The position numbers and the translations under genes were made by a program. The notes below the pieces were generated by a model that saw nothing but the letters and a program-made list of their open reading frames with translations, did no database searches and had not been told where the DNA came from. A DNA stretch of 64,000 nt, from NCBI GenBank assembly GCA_030062745.1, contig CP099841.1, positions 14,092,970-14,156,969 of the forward strand. The letters are read 5' to 3'. Below are positions 12,580-24,409 of this stretch, piece by piece (the first letter of the stretch is position 1; every line of letters starts with the position of its first letter). The stretch comes from Capitulum mitella (lineage: Eukaryota; Arthropoda; Thecostraca; Pollicipedomorpha; Pollicipedidae).

Positions 12580-13035
12580 GTGAGCTACCCCTGCGAACTG
12601 TCATCAGGCCACGTGCACCTGGGTGTCTTAGCGGATGGCTCACTCAAACACGATAAGTCCTGTTAACGCCTGCTAATTAAAGTCACGTCAGGTAAACCGA
12701 AGCAGTCTGCAGACCCATCAACACAAAATGTATCCATCCATAGCGACTGTCACAGTATGATTACCGAAAATTGAACGCCTCTTTTTCTTTCACGATGTAT
12801 TCTGTGGCTGCATCTCTCAATAGCATTGCCAGCTATTTGTTCCTAGTCCTTGAAAAAAAACGTTATTCTAAAATTTCGCAACAGAACGAAGGCCGAATTA
12901 TCCCAGCAAAAATCATTATGCTAAAATTCCCGAACCTTAGGAAGGTCGCACCCTCTCAAAACCCCCAAAATAACCGGTCATGTTCGAAACAATAAACCTG
13001 GGATTGTTACATATATGTAGAACAACACTATATAC

Positions 13036-13039
<4 letters not shown>

Positions 13040-13071
<32 letters not shown>
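13040..13071. repeat. (TA)n microsatellite, left flank of foldback
   Basis: A nearly pure TA run immediately precedes the left arm of the long inverted repeat. Confidence 0.97.
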
Positions 13072-13076
<5 letters not shown>

Positions 13077-13871
13077 CACTTGATTAAACACTACAGCGGA
13101 AGGGCATTACTATGTTCCTTTCGTAAACTCTCGATCTTTCTGATCATGCGTTTTCCTTGCTTAGAGTGTCCACGAATAAAAGTCACCAACAAAATAACAT
13201 TCATTACGAAAAAGTGATTCATATATACTGTCAACGTTTCATCCTACTTTGGATGTTTTAAGACTATCAACAATGGATCGCGAAGAGAAGTTTGTTTTTT
13301 TTGTAAAAATCGTGCGATATGCTAATCTGCGCTTTCAGGCAGGATATACAACAATCAAATAGATAACCTAACACTAAAAAAAGCACAAAGACTAGCAAAA
13401 ACCATGGTTATTTCCGATGTTTCACGACCTGCTGCCCGGCGATAAGCTGCGGGCCGTCGTACGGTAACAAAGTTCCTCGAACGTTTATTTGGAGGTTGAT
13501 GTTTGGGTCGATCTCTGATGAATATATCTCCCAGCACTTGGAGTGGGCGCTTGTCCGAGGAGGCAGCAAGGTGTTTTCAGTCATGTTTCGTCTTGTAAGG
13601 GGTATGTCGTGGCAGGTTACGGTGTGGGTCTTTGGTCCACCCGTTTGGAAATGCGAAGTGATGCGGCGGGTCAGGGATGTAGTTGTGAGGCCAACGTTGC
13701 CACTGTTTTGTTGGAGCGCACACTCTCCTCTATCACGTTTGTAAAAGTGAACTACGATGGCGTTTTTCAGCGATGTTGGATCACGGTTGGGGTTGTTTCT
13801 CATGACAACTACATCCCTGAGCCGCCGCATCACAATGCATCCCCAAACGGATGGACCAAAGACTCACATCG

Positions 13872-13908
13872 TAACCTGCTACGACACAGCAGGTGTCGTA
13901 GCAGGTTA
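13872..13908. repeat. 16-bp hairpin inside foldback
   Basis: TAACCTGCTACGACAC (13872-13887), loop AGCAG, then its exact reverse complement (13893-13908). It lies where the single inner-arm sequence of the foldback should continue. Confidence 0.93.
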
Positions 13909-14314
13909 AGTACCAAACGAAACATGACTGAAGACACCAAGGTTCTTGCTGCCTCCTCTGGCAGGCGCCGTCTCCAAGCTCTGGAAGCCGTATTCATCAG
14001 AGAGATCGACCCAACCATTAACCTACAAATAAACGCCTGAGGAACGTTGCTATTGTACGACGGCCCACAACATATCGCCGGGCAGCAGGTCGTGCAACAG
14101 CGGCAATGGCCATGTTCCTTTTGCAAGCCTTTGTGTTTCCTTTTAGTGTTAGGTTACTGGTGTATATTGTTGGTCATCCCACCTAGAAATGTATATTGGC
14201 ATATTGCATGATTTTATCAAAAAACAAACATTTCTTTGCGATCACTTTGTAACAGTCTTGAAAATGTCCAAAGTAGGATGAAACTTGGATAATTATATGA
14301 GGAACTTGTTTGTC

Positions 14315-14450
14315 ATTAATATTATTTTATTTTTATTATTTCGTTATTTTTATTTTATTTTACTTCATTTTTATTTTATTTTACCTCATTTTTATTTTAT
14401 TTTTATTTATTTTTATTGTTACTTTTATTTTAATTATTATTTTATTATTC
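14315..14450. repeat. AT-rich TTTTATT simple repeat
   Basis: A degenerate run of TTTTATTTTA and TTTTTATT units, present in only one arm of the foldback. Confidence 0.9.
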
Positions 14451-14579
14451 GTGCACACTCTGAGCACGGAAAACGCATTATCAGAAAGATCGAGACTTTA
14501 CGAAAGAAACATATCAATACATGTTCCGCTGTAGTGTTTACCCAACAATGCATCGATAATCATTTGCTTCCCAACTTAA

Positions 14580-14581
<2 letters not shown>

Positions 14582-14627
<46 letters not shown>
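14582..14627. repeat. (TA)n microsatellite, right flank of foldback
   Basis: A pure TA run lies between the right arm and the third foldback segment. Confidence 0.97.
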
Positions 14628-14630
<3 letters not shown>

Positions 14631-14998
14631 GGTATGTCGTAGCAGGTTACGATGCGAGCCTTTGGTCCACCTGTTTGGGGATGCATTGTGATGCTGCGGC
14701 TCAGGGATGTAGTTGTCATGAGAAACAACCCCAACCGTAACCCAACATCGCTGAAAAAGGCCAAAGTAATTCACTTTTACATATATAATCGAACCTTAAC
14801 ATCGCCCGCGATATAGTTACCGGTGGACAAAAATGTGCCAGATAATTTAAGATGGATAAAAACAATTCTCATCCTTATGAGGTGGTCTCAGATGAGCATG
14901 ACGCCTGCGTGGTTGGTTAGTTGTCCCGATTGTAAACAAATCATAAAACTGTCAAAACTTATGTGGAAACATCACCCTGATAAAAGTTTGTCTTCCAG

Positions 14999-15043
14999 GA
15001 CGAGAAGAACCAAGTTCTGACAACAAACGTCTGGCTCGACCAG
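14999..15043 (+). CDS. nAChR alpha exon b: 45-bp exon
   Basis: A 45-base, phase-0 exon encodes DEKNQVLTTNVWLDQ. A separate 15-codon exon with nearly this sequence is a hallmark of nAChR genes from insects to vertebrates. It supplies the strand entering loop D of the complementary binding face. The acceptor is tcttccag (14991-14998) and the donor is GTATGA (15044). It is too short to be called as an open frame by itself and is identified by sequence match, splice sites and position between exons a and c. The intron before it contains the large foldback structure at 13072-14782, whose end lies about 220 bp upstream. Confidence 0.95.
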
Positions 15044-17204
15044 GTATGAAATTGTTTAATTGATCTGCTTTGTTGTTATTATCTCAATGTGTCACTCTGG
15101 CCGTCAACAGCGGAATGAATGTTAAATTATTTACTACACGATTATTAACTGGCTATAACTTTTCACCAACCATTAGATCACATTCCCCATAAACACAGGA
15201 TGTTGCTGTGCAATATGCGTTTATGGAACAACATCAACTCAGCATGTCCTCTTTTTGGTGGGATCTCTCCGCGGTGGTCTTCAACAGAACTGGTCCAAAC
15301 CACGTCCATGCTCTGAGTTCTGTACGTCGCTGAGTCGGATGGGTCTAGGACACATGGCTGGACGGCTGTTGGATGTTTTCTTTCGAACCGCCGACAGCTT
15401 GATCAGCCGAGATGAGATCATGGAGCAGTTTTCGGGAAGGCTGTGTTGTTGTTTTGTGTAATTTTAATAAGTGGGTGTTGTCATTGCTAAGTTTCGTAGT
15501 TTCGCTGCGAAGACATGAACATGTTATCAGAGAGACGCCATTTCCCATTGACGAAAGCACAAGATGAAGTGCGTTAGTGTAGAATACGTGTGTCTCGAAC
15601 GTTCAAGTGAGCACCTGTCAGGTTACGCTGCGCCATGCCTTGAACGATGATGTTTCTATCGTCTTCAAAACGTTTGGTCAACTGTCATCGCTCACTGATT
15701 AAATCAGTCTTTTCGGAACCTCCACGGTGCTGACATTTCATTTATCAGACTGGGCTCCCTTTGAAGTAGTCTCCGCTCAAAGGTTGCCGATGTCAAGCCA
15801 TGTGGGCCGCCGAGAGTGCCGTTGTTTCGTTAGACTGACTCCTTTCACTGCGTTTGCCGCGCCGTCTTCGCGGGTCACCGTCCTGCGTGGTCTTTACTGA
15901 CCGGCCGCCCGCATGTGTTATCTTTGTAAACATGGCTGGACTCCAGAGACGGATGCGGAGAGGTACGGCTGAAGAGTAGATGCGGTCGTGCTCTGCCCCC
16001 TGATGCTGAGACAAACGTCACTTCACAGACGATTTGGATCCTGGACAGAATTGAAACAGGCTTAGCAGGCGGCCAGCGTAAAATGCCGCGATTCCCCTAC
16101 AGCGTGGATGTACAGATGTAGTTGTACAGCCGGCCTCTGGTAACCCATGAACGCCCAGACGTGAAAACGGATTTCAAATGATAGATGAATTTATGGTTAT
16201 TTCCAGAGCTTAGTACTGTTTAAATCCAGCATTCCCGAGAAAAATGTTGAGACGTCAGAGTTTGGCCAACAGCTGCCACCTCTTCACCACGTGCTGGCAG
16301 CGTCTCGGTTTTATTCGTCTCGTCGTCGCCATCTTCTCGTCTGCTTCACTATACTTTACAGAAACCACGCACAGACCGATTTCTGACCGTTCTATCTATA
16401 TAGGGAATGGGCGCAGGGACGGAGCCAAGGGGGGTCGTGGGGGCCATGCCTCTCCCCCCCCCCCCGAGCCCAGCGGTCTACACTGGATATGTAGAGATTT
16501 TGCAGGAATACGGAATAGTGATCATATATATATTGCAAAAGCAAACATTGTGTGTTTTCTGGTGCGTTAAATATGAAGAGATAATAACACAGGGATAATA
16601 CAGGTAGGAGGTAGTGAAATATAGGAGGAGGTAAGTTACATGAAGTTGCTGCTTTTTTCTGCTATGCCCGTGGCGTATGACTAAATTTGACATTTGCCCT
16701 CCCCCTTTGAGGAAAATCTTGGCTACGTGCTTAGCTGGGCGTTTATGGGTTTTAAACTGCACATTGGACTCTGTCACGGGTTCTCCTGCGGTGCTCTTGC
16801 TTGTACCGTAGCGTCGCTTGCGAAAACCTAAGAAAATACTCCACTCTCGCGATGGGCGATTGGTGTTCTAGCCTGTTCAGTCACATTTGGTGCTGCGTAG
16901 AGCTAAGAGTGTCTACAATCTGACAGGCTGACATCATCAGGAGTAGCAGCCCCAGGGCCAGTGTCGACAATCTACAGCTCACCTGTTTGTGGAGTTTCTA
17001 GCGGCGGTTTACGGAAGCACCACGCAGAGATCTGCGATTGCACTGCATCAGAGGGCATCAGCACCGACTGCACTCGCCGTCAGACGGGAGGCGGTTTGCG
17101 CTGGGCACCAGTCTCCGCGTTCTGGCGGCCGCTTGAGGAGAGACGAGCTGCGGGGTCGGCGAAACGCGTGACTCGAGCTCACTGCGTCTGGCTGGCCGTT
17201 GCAG
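15044..17204. other. Intron between exons b and c
   Basis: No second coding exon or repeat family was recognised. A poly-C tract lies at about 16454-16464 in a CT-rich patch. Confidence 0.6.
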
Positions 17205-17314
17205 GAGTGGACGGACGAACTGCTGACGTGGGAGCCGCAGGATTACGGCGGTCTTAAGGAGCTGCGGGTGCCCTGCTCCATGATCTGGCTCCCCGACATC
17301 GTGCTCTACAACAA
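17205..17314 (+). CDS. nAChR alpha exon c: loops D and A
   Basis: This 110-base exon begins EWTDELLTWEPQDYGG and ends IWLPDIVLYN plus two bases (AA) of a split Asn codon. Trp in EWTD corresponds to the loop D aromatic residue of the agonist site. WLPDIVLYN carries the conserved loop A tyrosine. The acceptor is ccgttgcag (ends 17204) and the donor is GTGAGT (17315). The segment LRVPCSMIWLPD has a Cys where relatives usually have Ser or another residue. It is not part of the Cys-loop or the vicinal pair, so it may be unpaired. The next exon is almost 26 kb downstream, yet the split codon completes correctly (AA+C). Confidence 0.95.
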
Positions 17315-20239
17315 GTGAGTCGTGATCGGGTGTTCTCCAGTCATTTCCAAAATCCCGAACTGCGCGGTCTCGTCGCCAATGGCAGGTGTGCAGGCGTCTG
17401 AAAATGAACACATCGGAAGATTTGTTCTGCGTCGTGTGAACAAGTGACTCGGTATACCTATTCGTATGAGAACCTACCATCATTCCTGATATTACGGAAT
17501 TATGTAGCCGCGAAGGATATCATTGCTGCTCATCCTCCACCAATTAATCGGTAACAATTTTTTTTTGTTTGATGGCGTGCTATATCAACGGACACCGTCA
17601 CTCGTGAATCCCACGTGGGTCTATTGATCAGAGAGCAGCGGCGGTTTCCGGCGTGGTTCGGGGAACCGGCCTACCACCTCCGTCCCGCGGAGCGCGGAGG
17701 TGCCGCCAACCCCGTCATTGTTCGCAAAGTTGGCGCCGCGTTCCAGTTATGAGTTCACCCACGATTTACTAACACAATCAGACCGCAGCACGTCATCTGG
17801 GGGCCGAAAATGTTTGCATGCGCCGACCAACGGGACGGGCCGACAGGAAGTGCAGCTGCGAAACGAAGTGTCCTGTTTATTGCGTATGGGTGGACTCAGT
17901 GATGGCTGGTGGAGTTATTAGGCACCAGCTGTCCACCGTTGGGAGCTGTGCAGACTTCGGTTTGAAACAGTAAGATTGAGCCTGGTTCGTTGTCTGAATC
18001 CGTTCCAGCAGCGTGTCTGCAACTGTGACCATAGTTGATTATAAAAACATCTACATTCGCTTAAAGGTGGCCTTTGGCGCCCTTTACTCGATGTTAAGTC
18101 ACTTCCTAACTTCGGTCGAAAGGTAACAAAAATTGGAATTACTGATGCTGTGTGCGAGACGGAGCGAAGAATTTTCCCTTATTGTTATCCTGCTGGGAGA
18201 CCATTTCAGAACAGAGGCCATGGTGGTATTGTTGAAATCTCAACTCTTGCTTGCTTTAGCTTTTGCTTTGCGTTCAGTCTTCTACTCATCTGTCTCTTCT
18301 TCCCTCCCCTTGTTAGCACGTGCCTCTAATTCTGGAAACGTTCGGCCCGTTCCTCATTTGTGTCTTCTTCCCACCCCCTGCTTCCAATTGCTCTACATCT
18401 TTTTGCATCACTGTGTCCAGGAATTCCCTTTTGCTTTTCTCACTAAGGCATATTCCAAGGCCGTATATAGGGCAAAGTCTATAAAAGAAATAACTAAAAT
18501 GTAGCGCCCAATTCCATTTGTAGGAAGTTGCATTACAATGAAAATATCAGACTGCAGAGGAAGAAACAATTAGGTATTCAGGACATTTGGGTCAACAACT
18601 GACGTTGTTGAACGTTGAACGTTGAACGTTGAACAACGTTGAACGTTGTTGAAAAAGTTGTTTCCACACAAGACTAGCGATTCCCAGGTAAATATTCAAC
18701 CAGAACACGTGATTAACTCAGCCTGCAGTGGGCATGAATGAAGTTTTTTAGGCAGGTGTTTTTTTATTTGCTATTTAGTATGCGCCAAGAATGAGTCATA
18801 ATTCGGAAACCGGTGGACCAGTTGGACTGGATATTGTTTCATTCTTCACGTAAGATAATTTTAAAGATACCTTGTTCAACAAAAATTGCGCTTAGATGGG
18901 TTGTTTTTGCATTGTTATAGTAACGAAGAAACAAACATAGAGAAACCGAACCGTCAGAATATATACATATATATACATACATATATTCATAGATATACAT
19001 AGTACCCATGTGTGCGTGTGCGTGTGTGGAAAATCGCGGCCGATCGTCAGGCGTCGCGGGTGCTCAAGATCCTTCACTGGCTGCTGATGAAACTGGAATA
19101 TTTCGGGCAAACGAGAAAATTTATGTTCTACAGCATACAGCAGTAATAAGTTCTCTGTTCGAGCCGAGTGAGCATTCAAGCATCATAGGTCCGTTGACAA
19201 GTTGGTCACCACGACATCTTTTTCATACAGTGCATGCCCTAACTGGTACTGAATTGGTTTAGTTTGCGTCAGTTTCGGAGTCTGTATCGCACTTGCCTAA
19301 GTTATAGTCTGGGTAATTTTCTTACATTCTTCTTCCAGATTTTTCTGTTTGTGTGTGGCTGAATCTGATTCCGAGTTCAGTGTTCTGTGCCTCTGAATAC
19401 CAGTCCAGTCCTTAGCAGTTTTGAATGGTATCACATGAGTTCGAGACCAGAAAGCTCATGAGTGAACTCATCTTGAACACCAAGATCGCAAACACTCAGC
19501 TGACCACTCTTTGGCTGGTTTCCACGACAGCGGACCGCCCTCTGTCCGCTTCCCCGGTTGATTTCCACGGTTAGCGGCCGCCTGGCTATGCCTTTTGGTG
19601 CTGCTCATCAATGGCGCCACCCAGCCAGGCGAGAGGAAGGCCTCCTGTTGTGTTCTGCATCCGCACCAGCCCCTCCTTTTCTCTCTCCCCTCTGTCTTCC
19701 GCCCTGTGAAAAACAGTGGGGACTGGACGCCGATCGGTGGGCTGCCATGAACAGGTGAATCGCCATGCAAGTCTCTCTTAATGCTGGATGTCCCTGAAAA
19801 TGTCATAAAGCGAATATTATCATCATGTATCATTGCCATTATCATCATCATGTTCTCCCTTGGGGTCATCCACGTACAAAAACACGAGGCTAGAACGATC
19901 CTGCGTTAATAATGAAGATGTCACCGGAGGCGCGAAACACTAAAAAGGAAATATCACATCAAGATGAAATGGATGCGGATGAAATGTGAAAGCTGAGTCG
20001 TGAGACTAAAGGTAAAAGATCAAAACTTAGACACAGTCAGAACATTCAACGGCTGTCCGCAAGATGCTGCCTAAGACCACTTATGAAACTCGCCTGTGGG
20101 CAGCTAATGATAGTTGCCGGCAGAGAGTCGTATTGTCTCGGAGCTCTGAAACCGAGCTGGCATTGTCCGTTCGCAGTGTTATGTCGAGAAACCTAAAACG
20201 TGTCCTTCTGTCTTGTAACATTTAGCATAGTGTTGTTTC
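17315..20239. other. Start of the 25.9-kb intron
   Basis: No gene is seen. A GTTGAAC-type tandem repeat covers about 18598-18652, and an ATAC/TA-rich then GTGTGC-rich stretch covers 18958-19028. Confidence 0.6.
18598..18652. repeat. GTTGAAC tandem repeat
   Basis: The units AACGTTG and GTTGAAC are repeated about seven times with short inversions (GTTGAACAACGTTGAAC). Confidence 0.9.
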
Positions 20240-21480
20240 GTGCGAGTTTGTCAGCCAGGTCCTCGTGCTCTCCGCTCGCTAAAGTTTGTGAGCGACAAAG
20301 TGTGAAAAGTGTGAAAAGTCGCTGGCTGAAAGCCATTCAAGATTCTCCAGCAGATCAGAAACATGGCCGAACTTTTTCTGCCGCAGATTACATGTGCCCA
20401 AAAGTTTACAGTTGTTCCATATCCTTCCAAGGTTGGTTTTTGTACCCGTACCGTAAACACGCAGTATCTGACCTACGAGAGGATGAGCGCCGAGACGACC
20501 GATGTTAGGATGGATTGCGGAAGGTAATTTCGAAGGTGGGTGAGGGATGCCAGCATTTCGCAGCAGCGACAAATACCAGGCAGATTTTGATGGCTACCGA
20601 AAAACATGATCTGCGTTTTCTGAGCATTTACCCTGAAATAAATCGCGTCAAACCTAGAACGAAATGAGTCCAAAGAAACATGGGGGCCTTCGGCAGACTA
20701 AAAAACGTCAGCGCCGGCTGAGAAGAGGCTGAAGTCGTTTGGAGGAAATGGTGTACGAAAGAGGCCACAGGGTGGATCCCTGGAAAACTCCGGTTTTGTT
20801 TAAAAGAGATTTTGAAAGGTGCTGTTTGTACTGTTTGCCACTCAAGCTGACTTTTTGAGTGTGTTCTGAAAGATACGAAGTGAACCAAGAGGTGCCGACA
20901 CCATAGAGCTGCAATTCTGACAAAGAAAAAGTGGTCTGTGACATCGGAACATTTCGAGAGGTCAGTAAGGCGCAACAGGAAGATTTCGCCGTGATCGGTG
21001 GCTGCCAGGATTCGGTCATTGACGGAGAGGAGGGCAATCCCGGTGGAATGATTACAATGAAACCGTGCTTGGAATGTGACAGAAGATGGTCTGACGAAAG
21101 AGAGTTGTAGAGCTTTCGCTGAACAACCTTCTCGGCAACCTCACTTTACCTTACCTTTTTCATGACAGGAGCCGTGGAGATAGGCCGAAAGTATTGCCAA
21201 ACTTTCGGGTTGGCAGGGTCGGAAGGGTTGCCAAACTTGAAGATTTGATGAATGACTGAATGCTCTCAGGGGTTAGGGAAGTCCGAGTGGACCAGACAAG
21301 AGTTTACAATGTGAAGAAGGACATGACTGCCAGCATCGAAGGCAATTTCAAGCTCACGCACGCAAGGGCGGTCGGAGATAGAAGGGATCAGTATCGAGAA
21401 AACAGTAAGAAAATAATGGGTGAATGCAACGTCCGCACCCGTCTGGTGCCCCAAGAGGCGAATTTGGCATGCTCGTGAAT
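20240..21480 (-). pseudogene. Decayed non-LTR retrotransposon reverse transcriptase
   Basis: On the minus strand, fragments in several frames follow the order of a Jockey/CR1/L2-type reverse transcriptase. HIVNSCLVHSDFPNP and FKFGNPSDPAN come first (21440-21200), then a degraded YRPIS-type block. LTDLSKCSDVTDH (about 20960) holds the first catalytic Asp region. LQLYGVGTSWFTSYLSEHTQ follows, then GVFQGSTLWPL (the family's GVPQGSVLGPL box). KTQIMFFGSHQNL and LRNYLPQSILTSVVSALILS come next, and LLENLEWLSASDF closes the thumb region. Frameshifts separate the blocks and the YADD box is not recognisable. It is therefore a dead, truncated insertion in the intron. The clade within the superfamily is uncertain. 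Confidence 0.85.
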
Positions 21481-21762
21481 AAAAGCATATCCCTGGCTCA
21501 TGTGCCCGGTGGGGGCATTTTGTCTTAAACGATATTGCGGCTGACGTTATGTGCCGGGTTGAGAAGTCGTCATTCCGTTCAAGAGATAATATTTAAAAGT
21601 ACACTGGCATATCGTCCAGTTCCCCATGATGTGACCGCATATGGTCCGACCTGAAAGTTTGATTGTATAACCCGATAAACTTATGTTCATGGCCGGGGCA
21701 TTCCATTGCAAATCGACCAGTCAGTAGGACAGTGTTACACCCTCATCTCGCAGACTTTGACA

Positions 21763-21765
<3 letters not shown>

Positions 21766-21843
<78 letters not shown>
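21766..21843. repeat. (TA)n(TG)n compound microsatellite
   Basis: A TA run to about 21812 continues directly into a TG run ending at 21843. Confidence 0.97.
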
Positions 21844-21847
<4 letters not shown>

Positions 21848-21994
21848 TGAAAGCAAATGCACTTCGCTTCGCATTGATATTTGAAGACAAACCACACTTC
21901 GGAATCGCAAATTATGTATTAAAAACTATATCTATTATCGTGAACTTAAGTTCACGGTATAATACGTAATTTGCGACTCCGAAGTGTAGTTGCT

Positions 21995-22004
<10 letters not shown>
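21844..22004. mobile_element. Short inverted-repeat element between (TA)n tracts
   Basis: ACACTTCGGAATCGCAAATT (from about 21894) is mirrored by AATTTGCGACTCCGAAGTGT (to about 21987) with two mismatches. The centre contains CGTGAACTTAAGTTCACG, a perfect 18-bp palindrome. (TA)n tracts flank it on both sides. It is likely a miniature inverted-repeat element inserted in, or seeding, the microsatellite. Confidence 0.7.

Positions 22005-22044
<40 letters not shown>
21998..22044. repeat. (TA)n microsatellite
   Basis: A pure TA run lies on the right side of the small inverted-repeat element. Confidence 0.97.
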
Positions 22045-22048
<4 letters not shown>

Positions 22049-23194
22049 ATATACTGGTCCTAGGCTTTGTTTGGGGCACATAACACGGCTCTTCAAATTC
22101 CTGGGTCGTCAGACTTACGGTTAAGGACTTAACAACTCCGACATGTTACGTGATGGCACGGGAAGTGCTGTTGTTGATGATAGATAAACCGGATGAAATA
22201 AGTGCAACTATGTCTATAAAATGCCACCAATGGGTTAAAAAAAGACCAATGCATCTGCTTTGCACATCTTATTTTGCTCACGTGTCAAACTGCAGCAGGC
22301 GATCTCCTTAACTTGGGACATTTGACCGAATACGACCTTATTAAATATTTTAGGGCAGACAAACATAGCACTCTCTCTGGCAGTTGCTTATCGTTGATGG
22401 CGTGGCTTTGTAAATAAAAAGCAAAAACCGGGAACATTTTTTCTTCTAGAAGAGCACATCAAAGTTATCTGCGACCCTATGCAAAGGTATGACCCCGCTG
22501 AGCTACGGGAATTAAGCAACAATGGATGAAGGAGCGAGATGAGGTACAAATGCCCTCCAGACAATGGTTGTCGTTTCCACAACAGCTTTTTTCTGGCATG
22601 CATTGAACTGGTTATGTTTCTGGATCATAAGACCTTAGACTAGGCGAAAATAAATTCTCAACTGGACGTCATTAGGGGCGTCAGATTACAGCTATAGAAT
22701 GTCAAGTACAGGACGGACATTCTGCGAACAAGACGCAGGAAGGAGAAAAGAACAGCTAACCCGACAAAAGTCGGCACGTTGTGTTTATCCTCGCCAGTGA
22801 TCGCTATGTACCCAATTCCAACAGAACGGGGGAGGGGTTTCGACCCCGCAGCCATTTCCACCACTCACGTGATAGAGCGACAAGACACATACGAGCGTGT
22901 AACTTGGTCTTGCAGCAATACGATGTTCTCCCGTTTCACCATTTCCGGTCACAAAATGACATTACAGGGACCTCAAAGGAGTCGTGTCGGTGGATTCTGG
23001 TTTTCATTGGATTCTAGGTCACGTAACCTCTAGGGCACCTTAAGGGGATCCAATACAACTTTTCTGATTATGAATGAAAACTCAAAGTATTTTTCAAATA
23101 CAAATACAACACAAATCAAATACAATACAAATCAGCATTCCCGGTTTCATTACAACCCCTTGCTGAGGTCACTTACACCAGAAGAGATCAGCGT
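22045..23194. other. Intron sequence, no recognisable gene
   Basis: On the minus strand TAGCTCAGCGGGG (22493-22505) resembles a tRNA/SINE A box, but no convincing B box follows. A degenerate AATACAAAT tract lies at 23096-23133. Confidence 0.5.
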
Positions 23195-24409
23195 TTAACC
23201 CTATTCCCAGCAGGGGGGCGGAATCCGCCCCCCCTCGGGTTTTTTGCTTGCCAATTCCAGGCTTTTTAACGCAGCTTCACGAAACTTTGTCACTTTTCCT
23301 AGCTATTCCCTCTACGTGCTGTGAGAAAATTTAAAAATTCTATTTTGCTCAGGGGCGGAGCCAAGCAACGTTTTTGGGAGGCACCTCATGCCATTTTTGG
23401 CCATGTTGAGGGTAAAAGGAAAATGTCTGCCAAAAACAGAGTTTTTAACCTAGAACTTAAAACTTTATATCGATTTATAGCTAAATAGTTGGGCCATGTG
23501 CAGATGTAACTTTGTTTATCTGAGATTATTTTACAAGGTTAGGTCAAGGTCAAAAGTCAAAATTTGTTTTTTCGCTATAATTTCAACGCCGTTTTTTCAA
23601 ATGCCAAACCCGGAATATATATGACGTAGAAAGGTGCCTTCTACTTGTGTACCAAGTTTCAGCTTGATATCAGGTCGGGTCACGGAGCTATGACCTGAAA
23701 TGTCATTGCGCGTACCCTATATCGCAATAGCCATAAAATATAATTTTTGAAATAGAGTAAATTCAAATAATTGAAAACATTTACAGATAATATTAAATGC
23801 ACACGAGATCATTCCAAGTGACCCCAAGGTCCCTGGAGGTCATTTAAAGCTAAAGGTCACAAGTTGATCTGAGAAACGTGTGACCGTGACAGTTTCCCCG
23901 TTTTCATGTCCCTGGCACCGCCTATGCTAACATTATACAAACATTGTAATGCGATTTGTACTTATTTAGTATAACATGACTAGCAGAAGCCAAAAAAGGG
24001 TGTTTGCCTCTTTTGTTCACTCAGTTGTTAGAAAACTAATCCTCCTGTTTTTGAAATCCTGTGAACGCCCATGAATTTTCTCAAAATTTCAGATTTGAGG
24101 ACCCATGGTAAAAGCCCTATTCATATTCTCTCGATTCATGCCAGTTTCATCGAAATCGGTCTATAAACAACTGAGTTATAAGAAGTCCAAAAGTACCCGC
24201 CATTTTGACATTTTTGCCCCCTGTATCCACAAATTTCAAAATTTTGAAAATTTCTTTTTATAAAAATGTAGTTCACGTCACGGCAAATCGATTGCCGTTT
24301 GTTGCGATGAAATCGGACGAGTAGTTCTCGAGATTTCAGGGGGGGCCGAATCCGCCCCCCCCCTGCCGGGAATCGACCATACCGTCTAGCCCTCCGGGAA
24401 TAGGGTTAA
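23195..24409 (+). mobile_element. F1 TTAA element, complete copy (1,215 bp)
   Basis: The element is bounded by TTAA at 23195-23198 and 24406-24409. Its inverted termini are TTAACCCTATTCCC at both ends. C/G tracts follow the termini (GGGGGGCGGAATCC left, GGCCGAATCCGCCCC right). GTTCTCGAGAT lies at 24324-24334. It contains AGGTCA half-site clusters and no transposase frame. It closely matches 41535-42752 over its whole length. TTAA target sites and CCC-starting termini are characteristic of piggyBac-type elements. Assignment to that superfamily is inferred. Confidence 0.9.

Larger units (their letters stand above)
13072..14782. mobile_element. Large (TA)n-bounded foldback element
   Basis: A left arm (about 13072-13690) and right arm (about 13798-14560) are inverted copies of each other. 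Matched landmarks run inward: the tcgatgca edge with the cactacagcgg/ccgctgtagtg pair; gatctttctgat/atcagaaagatc; catcctactttgga/tccaaagtaggatg; cctaacacta/tagtgttagg; gacctgctgcccggcgat/atcgccgggcagcaggtc; then ggatgtagttgt/acaactacatcc. The spacer is about 13691-13797. A third segment (14628-14782) repeats the inner arm and spacer in inverted orientation beyond a second (TA)n tract. The right arm carries an AT-rich TTTTA insertion (14315-14450). No transposase is visible. Confidence 0.85.

Noticed and set aside
14285..14774. Open frames with long Tyr-Ile runs on both strands
   Set aside because: They are translations of the (TA)n tract and the TTTTA-rich repeat, not genes.
18892..19179. 95-codon minus-strand frame with a hydrophobic, Tyr-rich part
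   Set aside because: It spans an ATAC/TA-rich simple repeat and has no family similarity.
22490..22505. tRNA A-box-like sequence on the minus strand
   Set aside because: No credible B box or cloverleaf follows.
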